Made by a program: the position numbers and the translations under genes. DNA of 37,570 nt. Origin: an uncultured Pseudanabaenaceae cyanobacterium. Lineage in GTDB: Bacteria > Cyanobacteriota > Cyanobacteriia > PCC-9006 > JAAUQQ01. This document shows, in pieces, positions 1-10,889 of this stretch (position 1 is the stretch's first letter; each line of letters starts with the position of its first letter). The notes beneath the pieces were generated by a model. That model did no database searches. It was not told the origin of the DNA and saw only the letters and a list, made by a program, of their open reading frames with translations. The stretch lies in the NCBI GenBank assembly GCA_938002085.1, contig CALLAT010000129.1:1-37570 (forward strand), read 5' to 3'.

Positions 1-177
1 AGTCAGTTGAAGCATTCGAGACAGGCGATGGAATTAATCACTGCTGAGGCTGTAGGCACCATTAAATCTAAGGGGCCGACAAACTCAAAACAACCGAGAC
101 GAAAGAAACACCGAGGAGCAGCGGTATTCAGTACAACGGACTTAGCTTCCGGGATGATCTGCCGCTGCAGGCTCTAG
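1..177 (+). CDS. Possible 3' end of an unidentified gene cut by the left edge
   Basis: Frame 1 is open from the first base to a TAG at 175-177, giving 58 codons with no start needed inside the window. The predicted tail is basic (PRRKKHRG around residues 33-40) and has no domain I recognise. An open frame of this length can arise by chance, so this is only a candidate for the end of a gene entering from the left. Confidence 0.2.
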   Translation, partial: SQLKHSRQAMELITAEAVGTIKSKGPTNSKQPRRKKHRGAAVFSTTDLASGMICRCRL

Positions 178-643
178 GGAGTCTAAGGGGTTGAAGCAGT
201 AGCAAATCGCTACCGAACTGCGATCGCTCGCGGTGTCAGCTTACCAGAAAGCATTGCGCTCCATGGCCCTAGCAATACTGTCTGGTGAGTCTTTATTCAA
301 GGTTTGAGCCATCTTTCGACTGTTATGTCATTTACCAACATTTTCAGCGGGAGTCTGACTTGATAAGATGTCTCTGATTTTTATTGTACTTTGCAAATTG
401 TTACATTTCGAGGCCTCTCATCATTGGCTTGGCGGAAAAGGCTGGTCTCAAACCTTGCTGAAATCAAGAATTGCCCTCGCCTCGGCTGAATCTGAATGTT
501 ATATTCACAAAAGTATAGCTACTCGCTATTTGGGGTGCTCTCTCAAAGAAATAGTCTGTTTCGGCAGGCGATTTTCCGTGGGTTGTCGCTTTGAAGAAGC
601 TATTGGGTAGCGGTCATGCGATCGTCGCTAGGAATTTTTGGGA
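178..643. other. Intergenic region upstream of crtI
   Basis: No convincing gene is present. A HIP1 octamer (GCGATCGC) lies near 221-228. An 80-codon plus-strand frame at 368-610 has no ribosome binding site and a composition unlike a protein, so I leave it out. The stretch presumably holds the crtI promoter, but I cannot name -35/-10 boxes with confidence. Confidence 0.5.
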
Positions 644-2161
644 ATGAAAATTGTTGTCATCGGCAGTGGCTTTGGCGGACTCTCCGCAGCATGTCGCCTC
701 CAGGCCCAGGGGCATGATGTCACGGTGCTTGACAACCGCGATAAGCCCGGTGGTCGTGCCTATGTTTATGAGCAGGATGGTTACAAATTTGATGGCGGAC
801 CCACCATCATTACCGCGCCTTATATCGTCGACGATATTTTTGAGAATGCGGGTAAGAAGCGTGAAGACTACGTTGAGTTCGTGAAGCTCAATCCCTTCTA
901 CAACATTCGTTTTGAAGATGGCTCTGTCTTCAACTACAGCGACGACGAAGAAGATCTGCTGCGCCAGATCAAGGAATTCAACGAGGCAGACCTGGCGGGC
1001 TACGAAAAACTGAAGGCTAAGGCTCAAGAGACCTACGAAAAGGCCATGCCTTTGATTGATAAGCCCTTTATCAAGCTCTGGGACATGATGAAGGCGGCGC
1101 CAGACATGGTTAAGGTTCAGGCCTACCGTTCTGTGGCGGGCATTGTGAATAGCTATCTCAAGGACGATCGCCTCCGCCAAGCCTTCAGCTTTCACCCCCT
1201 ATTCCTAGGTGGCCATCCCTATAAATCCAGCGCCATGTACACCATGGTTCACCGTCTTGAGCAGGAGATGGGCGTTTGGTTCACCATGGGCGGCACTGGT
1301 GCCTTGGTGCGTGGCTTGGTCAAGCTGTTTGAAGAGTGCGGTGGCACGCTACGCCTCAACAGCATGGTTGAGGAAATCGTCATGGACGATGCCACTAAGA
1401 AGGCAAAAGGTGTGCGCCTGGCCAGTGGGGAAGTGATTGATGCTGATGCGGTGGTCAGCAATGCGGACATCGGCAACACCTATATGAAGATGATTCCGAA
1501 GAAGTACCGCAAGTGGAACAGCGATTTCCGCATGAAGAATCTCAAGTACTCCATGTCTGCCTTCGTCATGTACGTGGGCACGGACAAGAAGTACGACAAC
1601 CTGGCCCACCATGAAATCATCATGGGCCCCCGTTACAAGGCGTTGCTAGACGATATCTTCCAGCGCAAGCTGCTGGCGGATGATTTCTCTCTGTATGTCT
1701 ATCGCCCCACTAAGACTGATCAGTCTCTGGCTCCGGATGGTTGTGATGCGTTCTACATCCTTTCCCCTGTGCCCAATATGAAGAAGGGGGATATTGATTG
1801 GAGTTTGAAGGCGAAGGAGTACCGCGACTCTATCGTGAAGTACTTGGAAGACCAAGGCTACATGCCTGAGCTGTCCAAGCACATCGTCACGGAGCACCAC
1901 ATTGATCCAGACCATTTCCAGGGCGAGCTGAACAGCTATCGTGGCAGTGCCTTTGGTGTGGAGCCCACGCTGACTCAGTCCGCTTGGTTCCGTCCCCACA
2001 ACCAGAGTGAGGATATTGAGAATCTGTACTTGGTAGGTGCAGGGACTCACCCCGGCGCGGGTGTGCCGGGTGTGCTCAGCTCAGGCAAGATTGTGGCAGA
2101 TTTGATTGGAGATGCTGCGGGGAAGCCTGCAGCAAAGGAGCCGAGCTTGGCGAGTGCGTAA
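644..2161 (+). CDS. crtI: CrtI-type phytoene desaturase (FAD-dependent)
   Basis: The product is a 505-residue flavin amine-oxidase-fold enzyme of the bacterial/fungal CrtI family, which desaturates phytoene towards lycopene at the membrane in one polypeptide. Residues 7-12 (GSGFGG) form the FAD dinucleotide-binding loop, followed by the family's DKPGGRAYVYE stretch. The C-terminal signature GAGTHPGAGVPGV begins near residue 465 and is preceded by LTQSAWFRPHN, both typical of CrtI. The length matches the family (about 490-510). ATG 644 is chosen over an in-frame TTG at 638 because AGGA at 630-633 sits 10 bases before it. A hairpin terminator follows, so it looks monocistronic. CrtH, CrtO and CrtD are relatives; the C-terminal motif and length favour CrtI. 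The exact substrate (phytoene or another carotene) is inferred. Confidence 0.88.
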   Translation: MKIVVIGSGFGGLSAACRLQAQGHDVTVLDNRDKPGGRAYVYEQDGYKFDGGPTIITAPYIVDDIFENAGKKREDYVEFVKLNPFYNIRFEDGSVFNYSDDEEDLLRQIKEFNEADLAGYEKLKAKAQETYEKAMPLIDKPFIKLWDMMKAAPDMVKVQAYRSVAGIVNSYLKDDRLRQAFSFHPLFLGGHPYKSSAMYTMVHRLEQEMGVWFTMGGTGALVRGLVKLFEECGGTLRLNSMVEEIVMDDATKKAKGVRLASGEVIDADAVVSNADIGNTYMKMIPKKYRKWNSDFRMKNLKYSMSAFVMYVGTDKKYDNLAHHEIIMGPRYKALLDDIFQRKLLADDFSLYVYRPTKTDQSLAPDGCDAFYILSPVPNMKKGDIDWSLKAKEYRDSIVKYLEDQGYMPELSKHIVTEHHIDPDHFQGELNSYRGSAFGVEPTLTQSAWFRPHNQSEDIENLYLVGAGTHPGAGVPGVLSSGKIVADLIGDAAGKPAAKEPSLASA

Positions 2162-2202
2162 GTTTGAGCTCGTGAGTCAGTAATCTGGCCTTCAGCCTCG
2201 TA

Positions 2203-2265
2203 ACACCGGGTGTTTGCGTTTGTTCTCTGTGAATAGCAGAGGCTTCCTCAAGCACCCGGTGTTTT
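2203..2265 (+). terminator. Likely rho-independent terminator of crtI
   Basis: ACACCGGGTG at 2203-2212 is the exact reverse complement of CACCCGGTGT at 2253-2262, and the second arm runs into TTTTT. The roughly 40-base loop contains a smaller hairpin (GAGG-CTT-CCTC). It begins about 40 bases after the crtI stop. The long loop is the weak point of the call. Confidence 0.6.
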
Positions 2266-2275
2266 TGCGTTTGCC

Positions 2276-2314
2276 CAGGTCTCCAGGTCTCCAGTTCTCA
2301 GGTCTCCAGGTTTC
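2276..2314. repeat. Short tandem octamer repeat, CAGGTCTC type
   Basis: Five near-identical 8-base units lie head to tail: CAGGTCTC, CAGGTCTC, CAGTTCTC, CAGGTCTC and CAGGTTTC. The third and fourth share one base. This resembles the short tandemly repeated repetitive sequences known from cyanobacterial intergenic DNA. Confidence 0.75.
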
Positions 2315-2774
2315 ACTGCCAAGACAAAGCGCGTAGCTTTGCGACGCCACGTCGAGGGAGATTACGGGAGTCTCATTCTTCGCCGATCGCCGCTGATAAA
2401 AAAGAAATATTCCCAAATCGATATTCCATAAAGCTTTTGCGAATTCAAAGCTGCCCTGCACCAAATAATTGCCGTTCTAAATGGGAGCTTTTATAACCGA
2501 GGAGCATCAGTAAGCATGCGTAAGAGTTCAGTCATCTCTTGCGGTCCAGAGCTCTCATTCCCCCTCAAGATGAGCTCTTGCATTTACCGCCTTAACCCTT
2601 CGCGAGTTTTCTTTCACGCTGCTTAAACCAGTCGCGATGTCTGCGTTTCACAGCCGCAGGCGTTGCTAGCTTCTGCTGCAATATTCAGTGCTTTTTCAGT
2701 CAGTTCCTCAGCGGATGACGACTTCTAACCGATAGCTCCTCTCGTCCGACATCTGAAGCAGTCAGGCCCTCGCA

Positions 2775-5700
2775 ATGCGATCGCCATCTACCCATGACCC
2801 CATTCAGATCTCTCACATGTTGAATAACACAGCTGCTCCGAGTCCCATGGATGCCATGGACAGTGCTATGGGAATGGCGCAGGAGACCGGTATGGCCGAG
2901 ATGAATGCTATGCCCGCAGAGCATATGGCCATGGATCACATGGCGATGGATCACAACATGGCTATGGGCGATGAGATGTCCATGTCTCCTGGTCACATGG
3001 CCCTTATGGCATTGGTTCCTCCTGAAGGCGCGACCCATGTTGCCGTCAATAATGGCTCTTGGTTCGACCCCAGCACTTGGGCCAATGGCCAGGTTCCGGG
3101 TGATGATGCCAAGGTTCTGATCAACCCAGGTGTCCAGGTCAGCTACGACGGCCAGAGCGATGCTCGCCTTAAGACCCTGCGGGTGGATGGCAAGCTCAGC
3201 TTTGCCACCAATGTCGATACAAAATTGGTCGTAGATACCTTCGTCAATGCCATGTCCGGTGAGCTGGTCATGGGCAGTGAAGGCAATCCCATTCAGGCTG
3301 ATGTGACCACGGAAATTATTTTTACCAGCGAAGGGTCAATCGATAAGACTTGGGACCCCAGTCAGCTCAGCCGAGGCTTGGTGAGTCACGGCAAGGTGTC
3401 GATTCATGGTGCGGAGAAGACGGATTTTATTACGCTCCAGGAAGAAGCGCTGGCGGGCGATCGCGAGCTTGTCCTGGGCGAAGTTCCCACGGGCTGGCAG
3501 GTGGGAGACAAATTAGTTCTGGGCGGCACCAACCACCGCTGGGGCGGCGATGATGCAGACAACAGCCGCTTTCAAGATGAGGAGCTGATCATCACCGCCA
3601 TCAACGGCAATCGCATTAGCTTCGTCAATCAGAACATTACGGAAGGCGACAAAACCGTCCTTCGCTTCGACCATCAGGTGCCTGAGGGCTTCGAAGATGA
3701 CCTCAATCTCTACGTTGCCAACACGACGCGCAATATCAGCTTTCAAACCGAAAATGCTGACAGCATCAGCAACGATCAGCGCGCCCACATCATGTTCATG
3801 CACAACCCCGATGTGGTGGTGAAGAACGCGGGCTTTTACGATCTGGGTCGCTCCGATAAGAACCAGCTGGTGGATGACACGAGCACCAATAACGACGGTC
3901 GCGACGGAACTGGCACGAACCCTCGGGGTCGCTATGCCCTGCATTTTCACCGCACTGGAGCTGATAGCTGGGACGGTCAAGCGGCGATCGCCCAAGGCAA
4001 TGCGGTCGTCGGCAGCCCCGGCTGGGGCATCGTCCACCACGACAGCTACGCCAATGTGGAAGACAACGTGGTTTTTGATGTGGTGGGTGCAGGCATCGTC
4101 GCTGAAGCGGGCAACGAAATTGGCACCTGGCGCAACAACATCACGATTAAAACCACGGGTGATGATGAGCCGGGGATGGGCCTAGGGTTTCGAGATGAGC
4201 GGGTCGCGAACTTCGACTTTGGCTTCAACGGCGAGGGCTACTGGGTTCAAGGCGCAGCCCAAATTGCCATTGTGGATAACGTTGCCATTAGCGCAGCGGG
4301 AGGCGGTATCAATCTCTTTGGCGGTGGCGATGGTGGTGAATCCGCCCGCGATAAAAAGAAAATCGCCGTCGCCAATCTGCCAGCTGAGCTGCAAGACATT
4401 GCTAGGGGCACGGTTGATGAGACCTATGTGGATGTCTCCGCCGTGCCGCTGCTCAAGGTGTCCGGCTTTGAAGCCTACAACGCCCTAGAGGGCATCAGCT
4501 CCTGGGCTCGCTTGCGCAATAAAGACGGTCAGCTCACCCTGCAATTCGACTCCGAAGGGGAGGAACGCCCCGCCCATGACTATCGCTCCACCATTGAAGA
4601 TTTCAAGGTTTGGAACATCTATGGCACGGGCGTTCGGTTTGAATACAGCGGCAATACTGATCTGAAGGATGGCTTGATTTTGGGCGATGACGCCTACGGA
4701 GCCGGGGTCTCTACGAACCATGCCTCAACGAAGCAGCACTTTGACGGCATTCAGGTGGAGGGCTTTAAGCAGGGCATCAAGACGCCGCTGGATGTAAGCG
4801 TGGAGTTTGTGGGCTCGGTGCTGGAGAACAGTATCCTGCGCAATAACGAGGTCAACTTTGCGCCGACGGAAGACTTTCAGTTTGAAACCGGCGCTCGCCC
4901 CGAGGATTTCTCCGAATATTTCCAAATTCGTGGCGGTAACCAGTTTGAGATTGCTCCTGACAACGTTGCTCCCACCGCAGAATTTAGCGACTCCGCCATT
5001 GGTGGCCTAGCGGTGGAACTTGATGCCCAGGCTTCCTACGATGGTGATTCAGATCTGCGGGGTAAGGAGAGTAACGGTATCGTCAGCTATGGCTGGGACC
5101 TGGATGGTGACGGCAGCATCGATCGCTACGGTCGCCAGATTAACCAAGGCTTCAACCAGGCTGGGGACTACAACATTGGCCTGACGGTGTGGGATGACCA
5201 GGGGGCCAGCACCACAACGCAACAGACCATCACCGTGGCCCCGACGGCCTGGAAAAATCCCTTCCTGGATAGCAGCTTTGCGGATCCTGGGGCTAGTTTG
5301 GAAGGCTGGAAGAGTGACAGTAGCTATAGAGATCGCGGCTGGTTCACCACGGAAAAAGTCCAGTTTTCCACCACCAACGGCAAGAACCATCTGCGGTTGT
5401 CTAGTAGCGATCGCTGGATTGCCGGTGCTGGCCAGATTGTTCGTGACAACGGCATCCGCGAAGGCATTCAAAACCTCAGCCTGGATGTCAAAAATATCGA
5501 AGGCGATACTCGCTCCTGGCTGCTTAACCAAGTCAACGTCCGCCTCTGGGGCATCAACGGCCAATTTGAAAATCAGCTTTGGGAAGCCACTGGCCCCACT
5601 GCGGTCGGTGTTCTACCCATGGAAAGCAGCGTTCTGTTGGATACCACCCTGGGTGGCGAAAGCTTTGACTGGACCAATTTCAACTGGCAAGTGGATTTGG

Positions 5701-6470
5701 GCCAGGGCTTTGACCATCTCTTCTTCCAGGTCAACACCCAGGCCACCGTTGATGCTGGAGATTACGTTGCGATTGATAATCTGCGGCTAACCGGCGATGC
5801 TAGCGCTGCGGCTACGCCTGGTCCAGTGGTTCCGCCCAATCCGCCCGCTCCCACCCCCGAGCCACCCGTTTCTGAACCCCCAGTGGTTGAGCCGCCCGTG
5901 GTTGAGCCGCCGGTCACCGCACCACCCACGGCTGAACCTGTGGCAGACGGCATCATTGACCTACGCCAGGCAGACTTTGATGGTGATGGCCAAACCGATG
6001 TCCAGGTGAAAGTCACCCTCACTAATCTGGAGTATGAAGCGGGCTACAAAAATTCGGTGGGCTTCTACGAAGTGGCCGATGCTAGCGGCAGCATCCTCGA
6101 CCAGGTCACGGGCCAGCTTGTGGCAGTGGGAGCTGACGACTACGCCGAAGTTGCCCTACGCCAGCATCTGGCAGGGGTAGAGCTACGTCAGGACAGCGAT
6201 GGCCTTGCGTTTGAAGCTCAAGGTGGCTCAATGCTGGCTAGCTTCCTGGTGGCCAACCACACCATTGCGGAGGCGATCGCCCTCAACCCCACTAATGCAG
6301 ACTGGGGCATCCACACCTATTTCATGTATCAGGGCTCCAACCCCGATGGCGCTAAGCATCTGCAAAAGTTAGGAGATAACCACTTCGGCTTTGAAGACCT
6401 GTGGATGGGCGGCGACAACGACTTCGACGATCTTGTCTTCCGAGCAGATGTCGGAGCGGTGGCAGCCTAA
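2775..6470 (+). CDS. Large surface-type protein: G8 domain, beta-helix, PKD, DUF4114
   Basis: This 1,231-residue modular protein has, in order: a Met/His/Asp-rich head (about 25-78); a G8 domain (about 86-215, with conserved GSWFDPSTW); a right-handed parallel beta-helix region (about 390-720); a PKD domain (about 729-822, containing WDLDGDGSID); a beta-sandwich-like segment (about 824-1014); a Pro/Glu-rich linker of PPVVEPP type (about 1015-1055); and a C-terminal DUF4114 domain ending in FEDLWMGGDNDFDDLVF. DxDGDGxxD motifs suggest calcium binding. This architecture is typical of extracellular adhesive or polysaccharide-interacting proteins. No N-terminal signal peptide is visible, so export by a type I-like or other C-terminal route is inferred. 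ATG 2775 is used; an in-frame ATG at 2817 is possible, and neither has a clear Shine-Dalgarno. Function is unknown beyond the domains. Confidence 0.85.
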   Translation: MRSPSTHDPIQISHMLNNTAAPSPMDAMDSAMGMAQETGMAEMNAMPAEHMAMDHMAMDHNMAMGDEMSMSPGHMALMALVPPEGATHVAVNNGSWFDPSTWANGQVPGDDAKVLINPGVQVSYDGQSDARLKTLRVDGKLSFATNVDTKLVVDTFVNAMSGELVMGSEGNPIQADVTTEIIFTSEGSIDKTWDPSQLSRGLVSHGKVSIHGAEKTDFITLQEEALAGDRELVLGEVPTGWQVGDKLVLGGTNHRWGGDDADNSRFQDEELIITAINGNRISFVNQNITEGDKTVLRFDHQVPEGFEDDLNLYVANTTRNISFQTENADSISNDQRAHIMFMHNPDVVVKNAGFYDLGRSDKNQLVDDTSTNNDGRDGTGTNPRGRYALHFHRTGADSWDGQAAIAQGNAVVGSPGWGIVHHDSYANVEDNVVFDVVGAGIVAEAGNEIGTWRNNITIKTTGDDEPGMGLGFRDERVANFDFGFNGEGYWVQGAAQIAIVDNVAISAAGGGINLFGGGDGGESARDKKKIAVANLPAELQDIARGTVDETYVDVSAVPLLKVSGFEAYNALEGISSWARLRNKDGQLTLQFDSEGEERPAHDYRSTIEDFKVWNIYGTGVRFEYSGNTDLKDGLILGDDAYGAGVSTNHASTKQHFDGIQVEGFKQGIKTPLDVSVEFVGSVLENSILRNNEVNFAPTEDFQFETGARPEDFSEYFQIRGGNQFEIAPDNVAPTAEFSDSAIGGLAVELDAQASYDGDSDLRGKESNGIVSYGWDLDGDGSIDRYGRQINQGFNQAGDYNIGLTVWDDQGASTTTQQTITVAPTAWKNPFLDSSFADPGASLEGWKSDSSYRDRGWFTTEKVQFSTTNGKNHLRLSSSDRWIAGAGQIVRDNGIREGIQNLSLDVKNIEGDTRSWLLNQVNVRLWGINGQFENQLWEATGPTAVGVLPMESSVLLDTTLGGESFDWTNFNWQVDLGQGFDHLFFQVNTQATVDAGDYVAIDNLRLTGDASAAATPGPVVPPNPPAPTPEPPVSEPPVVEPPVVEPPVTAPPTAEPVADGIIDLRQADFDGDGQTDVQVKVTLTNLEYEAGYKNSVGFYEVADASGSILDQVTGQLVAVGADDYAEVALRQHLAGVELRQDSDGLAFEAQGGSMLASFLVANHTIAEAIALNPTNADWGIHTYFMYQGSNPDGAKHLQKLGDNHFGFEDLWMGGDNDFDDLVFRADVGAVAA

Positions 6471-6594
6471 TCCTCAATCCGATTCAACTCCCCCTGATTC
6501 CTGTCAGTGCTTCACGGTAGGGGCGCACAGCCTTGCGCCCGCAGAGGATTTGGAGTGAAGCAGTTCGGATTTGATATCCGTTGAGACCCAAAGC

Positions 6595-6636
6595 AAATCC
6601 CCCATCAGAAACGAGCTGTTCCTGATGGGGGATTTT
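6595..6636. terminator. Bidirectional terminator between convergent genes
   Basis: AAATCCCCCATCAG at 6595-6608 pairs perfectly with CTGATGGGGGATTT at 6622-6635 across a 13-base loop. It has A residues on one side and T residues on the other, so it can act in both directions between the plus-strand G8 gene and the minus-strand small gene. Confidence 0.85.
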
Positions 6637-6680
6637 ATCTGACTGAGCCAGAACCATGGGATGAGGCATGAACAGGCTGT

Positions 6681-7010
6681 TTAATTGCGCTTCATCCGCT
6701 GGTCCAAGGGCCGAAATGATGCAAACAGACCGAAGCTGCCGAAACTGAGCAGGCCCAGAACCGAGCGCTGAGGAGCGGAAAGCTGATTGTAATAATCCAT
6801 CAAATTGATGCGACTGCTGCGGGGAATGGTTGGACTTTCCCAAGCAGTATTACTGCCCAACGCAGAAACGCTGCCCGCATTCAACCCAAGGGTTAAAGGC
6901 ATGGCAGCGTTAACTGGCCGGACTGAACCAGCACAAACAATAGAAGCAGTTGCAGCCAAGGCGAACACTGAGGAACGCCCTAGCTGAGCAGGGGAGGGAA
7001 GACCAGACAT
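6681..7010 (-). CDS. Small secreted or membrane protein, unknown function
   Basis: The 109-residue product starts at ATG 7010, supported by AGGAAAG about 10 bases upstream; longer reading from a TTG at 7079 would translate into a tandem repeat and is less likely. Residues 1-36 look like a Sec signal peptide (basic GRSS, hydrophobic VFALAATASIVCAG, possible cleavage after VNA). A second hydrophobic run, LGLLSFGSFGLFA, lies near the C-terminus and is followed by the basic tail RPLDQRMKRN, like a membrane anchor. I do not recognise the family. It is transcribed alone towards a shared terminator, and its upstream region carries three 48-base repeats. Confidence 0.6.
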   Translation of the reverse strand: MSGLPSPAQLGRSSVFALAATASIVCAGSVRPVNAAMPLTLGLNAGSVSALGSNTAWESPTIPRSSRINLMDYYNQLSAPQRSVLGLLSFGSFGLFASFRPLDQRMKRN

Positions 7011-7047
7011 GGTGTAGCTTTCCTGACTAGGGAAACACGTACTTACT

Positions 7048-7193
7048 GAAGCGCCAGTCTGGGATTGGTAGATGCCCAAACTTTGAATTGGCTCTGAAGC
7101 GCCGGCCTGGGAATTGGTAGATGCCCAAACTTTAATCGGCTCTTGAAGCGTCAGCCTGGGAATTGGTAGATGCCCAAACTTTGATTGCCTCGC
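7048..7193. repeat. Three tandem copies of a ~48-bp repeat
   Basis: Copies begin with GAAGCG at 7048, 7096 and 7145 (48- and 49-base periods). Each carries TGGTAGATGCCCAAACTTT and differs from the others at only a few positions. They lie immediately upstream of the small minus-strand gene starting at 7010, so they fall in its promoter or leader. Confidence 0.85.
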
Positions 7194-7318
7194 CCCTACT
7201 GAACATCATTATGACGGGTGAAAACAAGATTGTTCACCGTATCTTTACTGAGTTTCTCCGGATTCTGTTTTTTGGGCTTGAATAGTCAGAGCCTGGGTAA
7301 TAAATTTTCGATTGTTCA
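7194..7318. other. Spacer downstream of ligA
   Basis: GGTGAA at 7217-7222 and TTCACC at 7233-7238 form an imperfect hairpin, possibly a promoter operator. No gene is seen, and no clear U-tract terminator for ligA is visible on the minus strand. Confidence 0.35.
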
Positions 7319-9936
<2,618 letters not shown>

Positions 9937-10638
9937 ATGCCCAAGATTCTATTGATCGAGGATGAGCCTTTAATTAGGGACAGTCTTGAAGATGTCCTGA
10001 ATTTGGAAGGCTATAGCTTGGCGACGGCCCAAAATGGCCGTGCTGGCATTGAGGCGGTGCAGGAAGCCTTGCCAGATCTCATTATTTGCGACATCAACAT
10101 GCCCGAAATGGACGGGTATGGGGTGCTGGAATCCCTGCGGTCCAATCCCCGGACTCGGGAAGTTCCTTTTGTTTTTCTGACGGCTCGTTCTGGCCGCGCA
10201 GACCAGCGACAGGGCATGGAAATGGGGGCGGATGATTTCCTGACCAAGCCTTTTACGGTGGATGAACTCTTGCGCACGGTGCGCACTCGCTTGACCCGTC
10301 AGGAGGCGGTGCAGCAGCAGTACAAAACGCAGCAAACGCTGAATAAAAGCCTCAAGGAAAAGGTTCGCACTCAAGAAGACTTGGTTGCGATGAAGGCCAA
10401 GCTTCTGGATAAGGTGATTGAGGAATTCCGCACGCCGCTTTCCAATGTCAACATGGCATTGAGCATGTTGGAGCGGGCAGGCAGCGACGAGGAGCGTCAG
10501 CGCTATATCTCGATTCTTCGCCAGGAATATTCTCGTCAGGTTGGATTGATCAACGAGGTTTCGAATCTTCAGCAGATGACCAGCACGAAGCATGCGAGCT
10601 TTGTGCCGGGTTTTACGGTCGGTAGCAAGTTTATGTAA
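9937..10638 (+). CDS. Response regulator with a degenerate DHp-like output domain
   Basis: Residues 1-120 form a complete receiver domain: acidic pocket Glu8/Asp9/Glu10, phospho-acceptor Asp52 in CDINMP, Thr82 and Lys104. A helical linker rich in Gln follows. Residues about 152-215 resemble the two-helix dimerisation domain of histidine kinases, including FRTPLSNVNMALSML, but the H-box histidine is replaced by Glu162 and no ATP-binding domain follows. There is no DNA-binding domain. The likely role is signal relay by protein contact or dimer exchange, which is inferred. No partner kinase is adjacent. The gene ends at a strong terminator and seems to be transcribed alone from an AT-rich promoter region. 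Confidence 0.85.
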   Translation: MPKILLIEDEPLIRDSLEDVLNLEGYSLATAQNGRAGIEAVQEALPDLIICDINMPEMDGYGVLESLRSNPRTREVPFVFLTARSGRADQRQGMEMGADDFLTKPFTVDELLRTVRTRLTRQEAVQQQYKTQQTLNKSLKEKVRTQEDLVAMKAKLLDKVIEEFRTPLSNVNMALSMLERAGSDEERQRYISILRQEYSRQVGLINEVSNLQQMTSTKHASFVPGFTVGSKFM

Positions 10639-10685
10639 GTCTTCTCGCTCACTACCGTTGGTAGAGCAAGCAAGGGGACAGTTTG

Positions 10686-10727
10686 AAAAGTGCGGCGTAT
10701 GGATTGATCCATGCGTCGCACTTTTTT
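10686..10727 (+). terminator. Rho-independent terminator of the response regulator
   Basis: AAAAGTGCGGCGTATGGAT at 10686-10704 pairs with ATCCATGCGTCGCACTTTTT, with one mismatch and a minimal loop, and ends in TTTTTT. It starts about 48 bases after the stop codon. Confidence 0.85.
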
Positions 10728-10889
10728 GAATAAGCTGAACCAAATTATGTCTTAAAGTGCGGAATTATTGGATTGACTGCTCCGTTAACGAGATGGATTC
10801 ACTATGCTGAAGAGACCGGCCCTGGGCTTGCTGCCACTCTTGCTCAATGTTCAGTGCGCCTTCTCTGCTCAGACATAGCTCAAATCCCC

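Larger units (their letters stand above)
2162..2774. other. Intergenic region between crtI and the G8-domain gene
   Basis: The region holds the crtI terminator, the octamer repeat, a hairpin formed by AGAGCTC (2548-2554) and GAGCTCT (2572-2578), and a 36-codon frame at 2516-2626 preceded by GAGGAG at 2499-2504. The small frame is considered under findings. Nothing else gene-like is visible. Confidence 0.5.

Noticed and set aside
368-610. 80-codon plus-strand frame upstream of crtI
   Set aside because: There is no Shine-Dalgarno or recognisable feature, and its composition is irregular.
614-1195. 193-codon minus-strand frame in the crtI region
   Set aside because: It lies antisense to the conserved CrtI coding sequence and has no protein-like motif.
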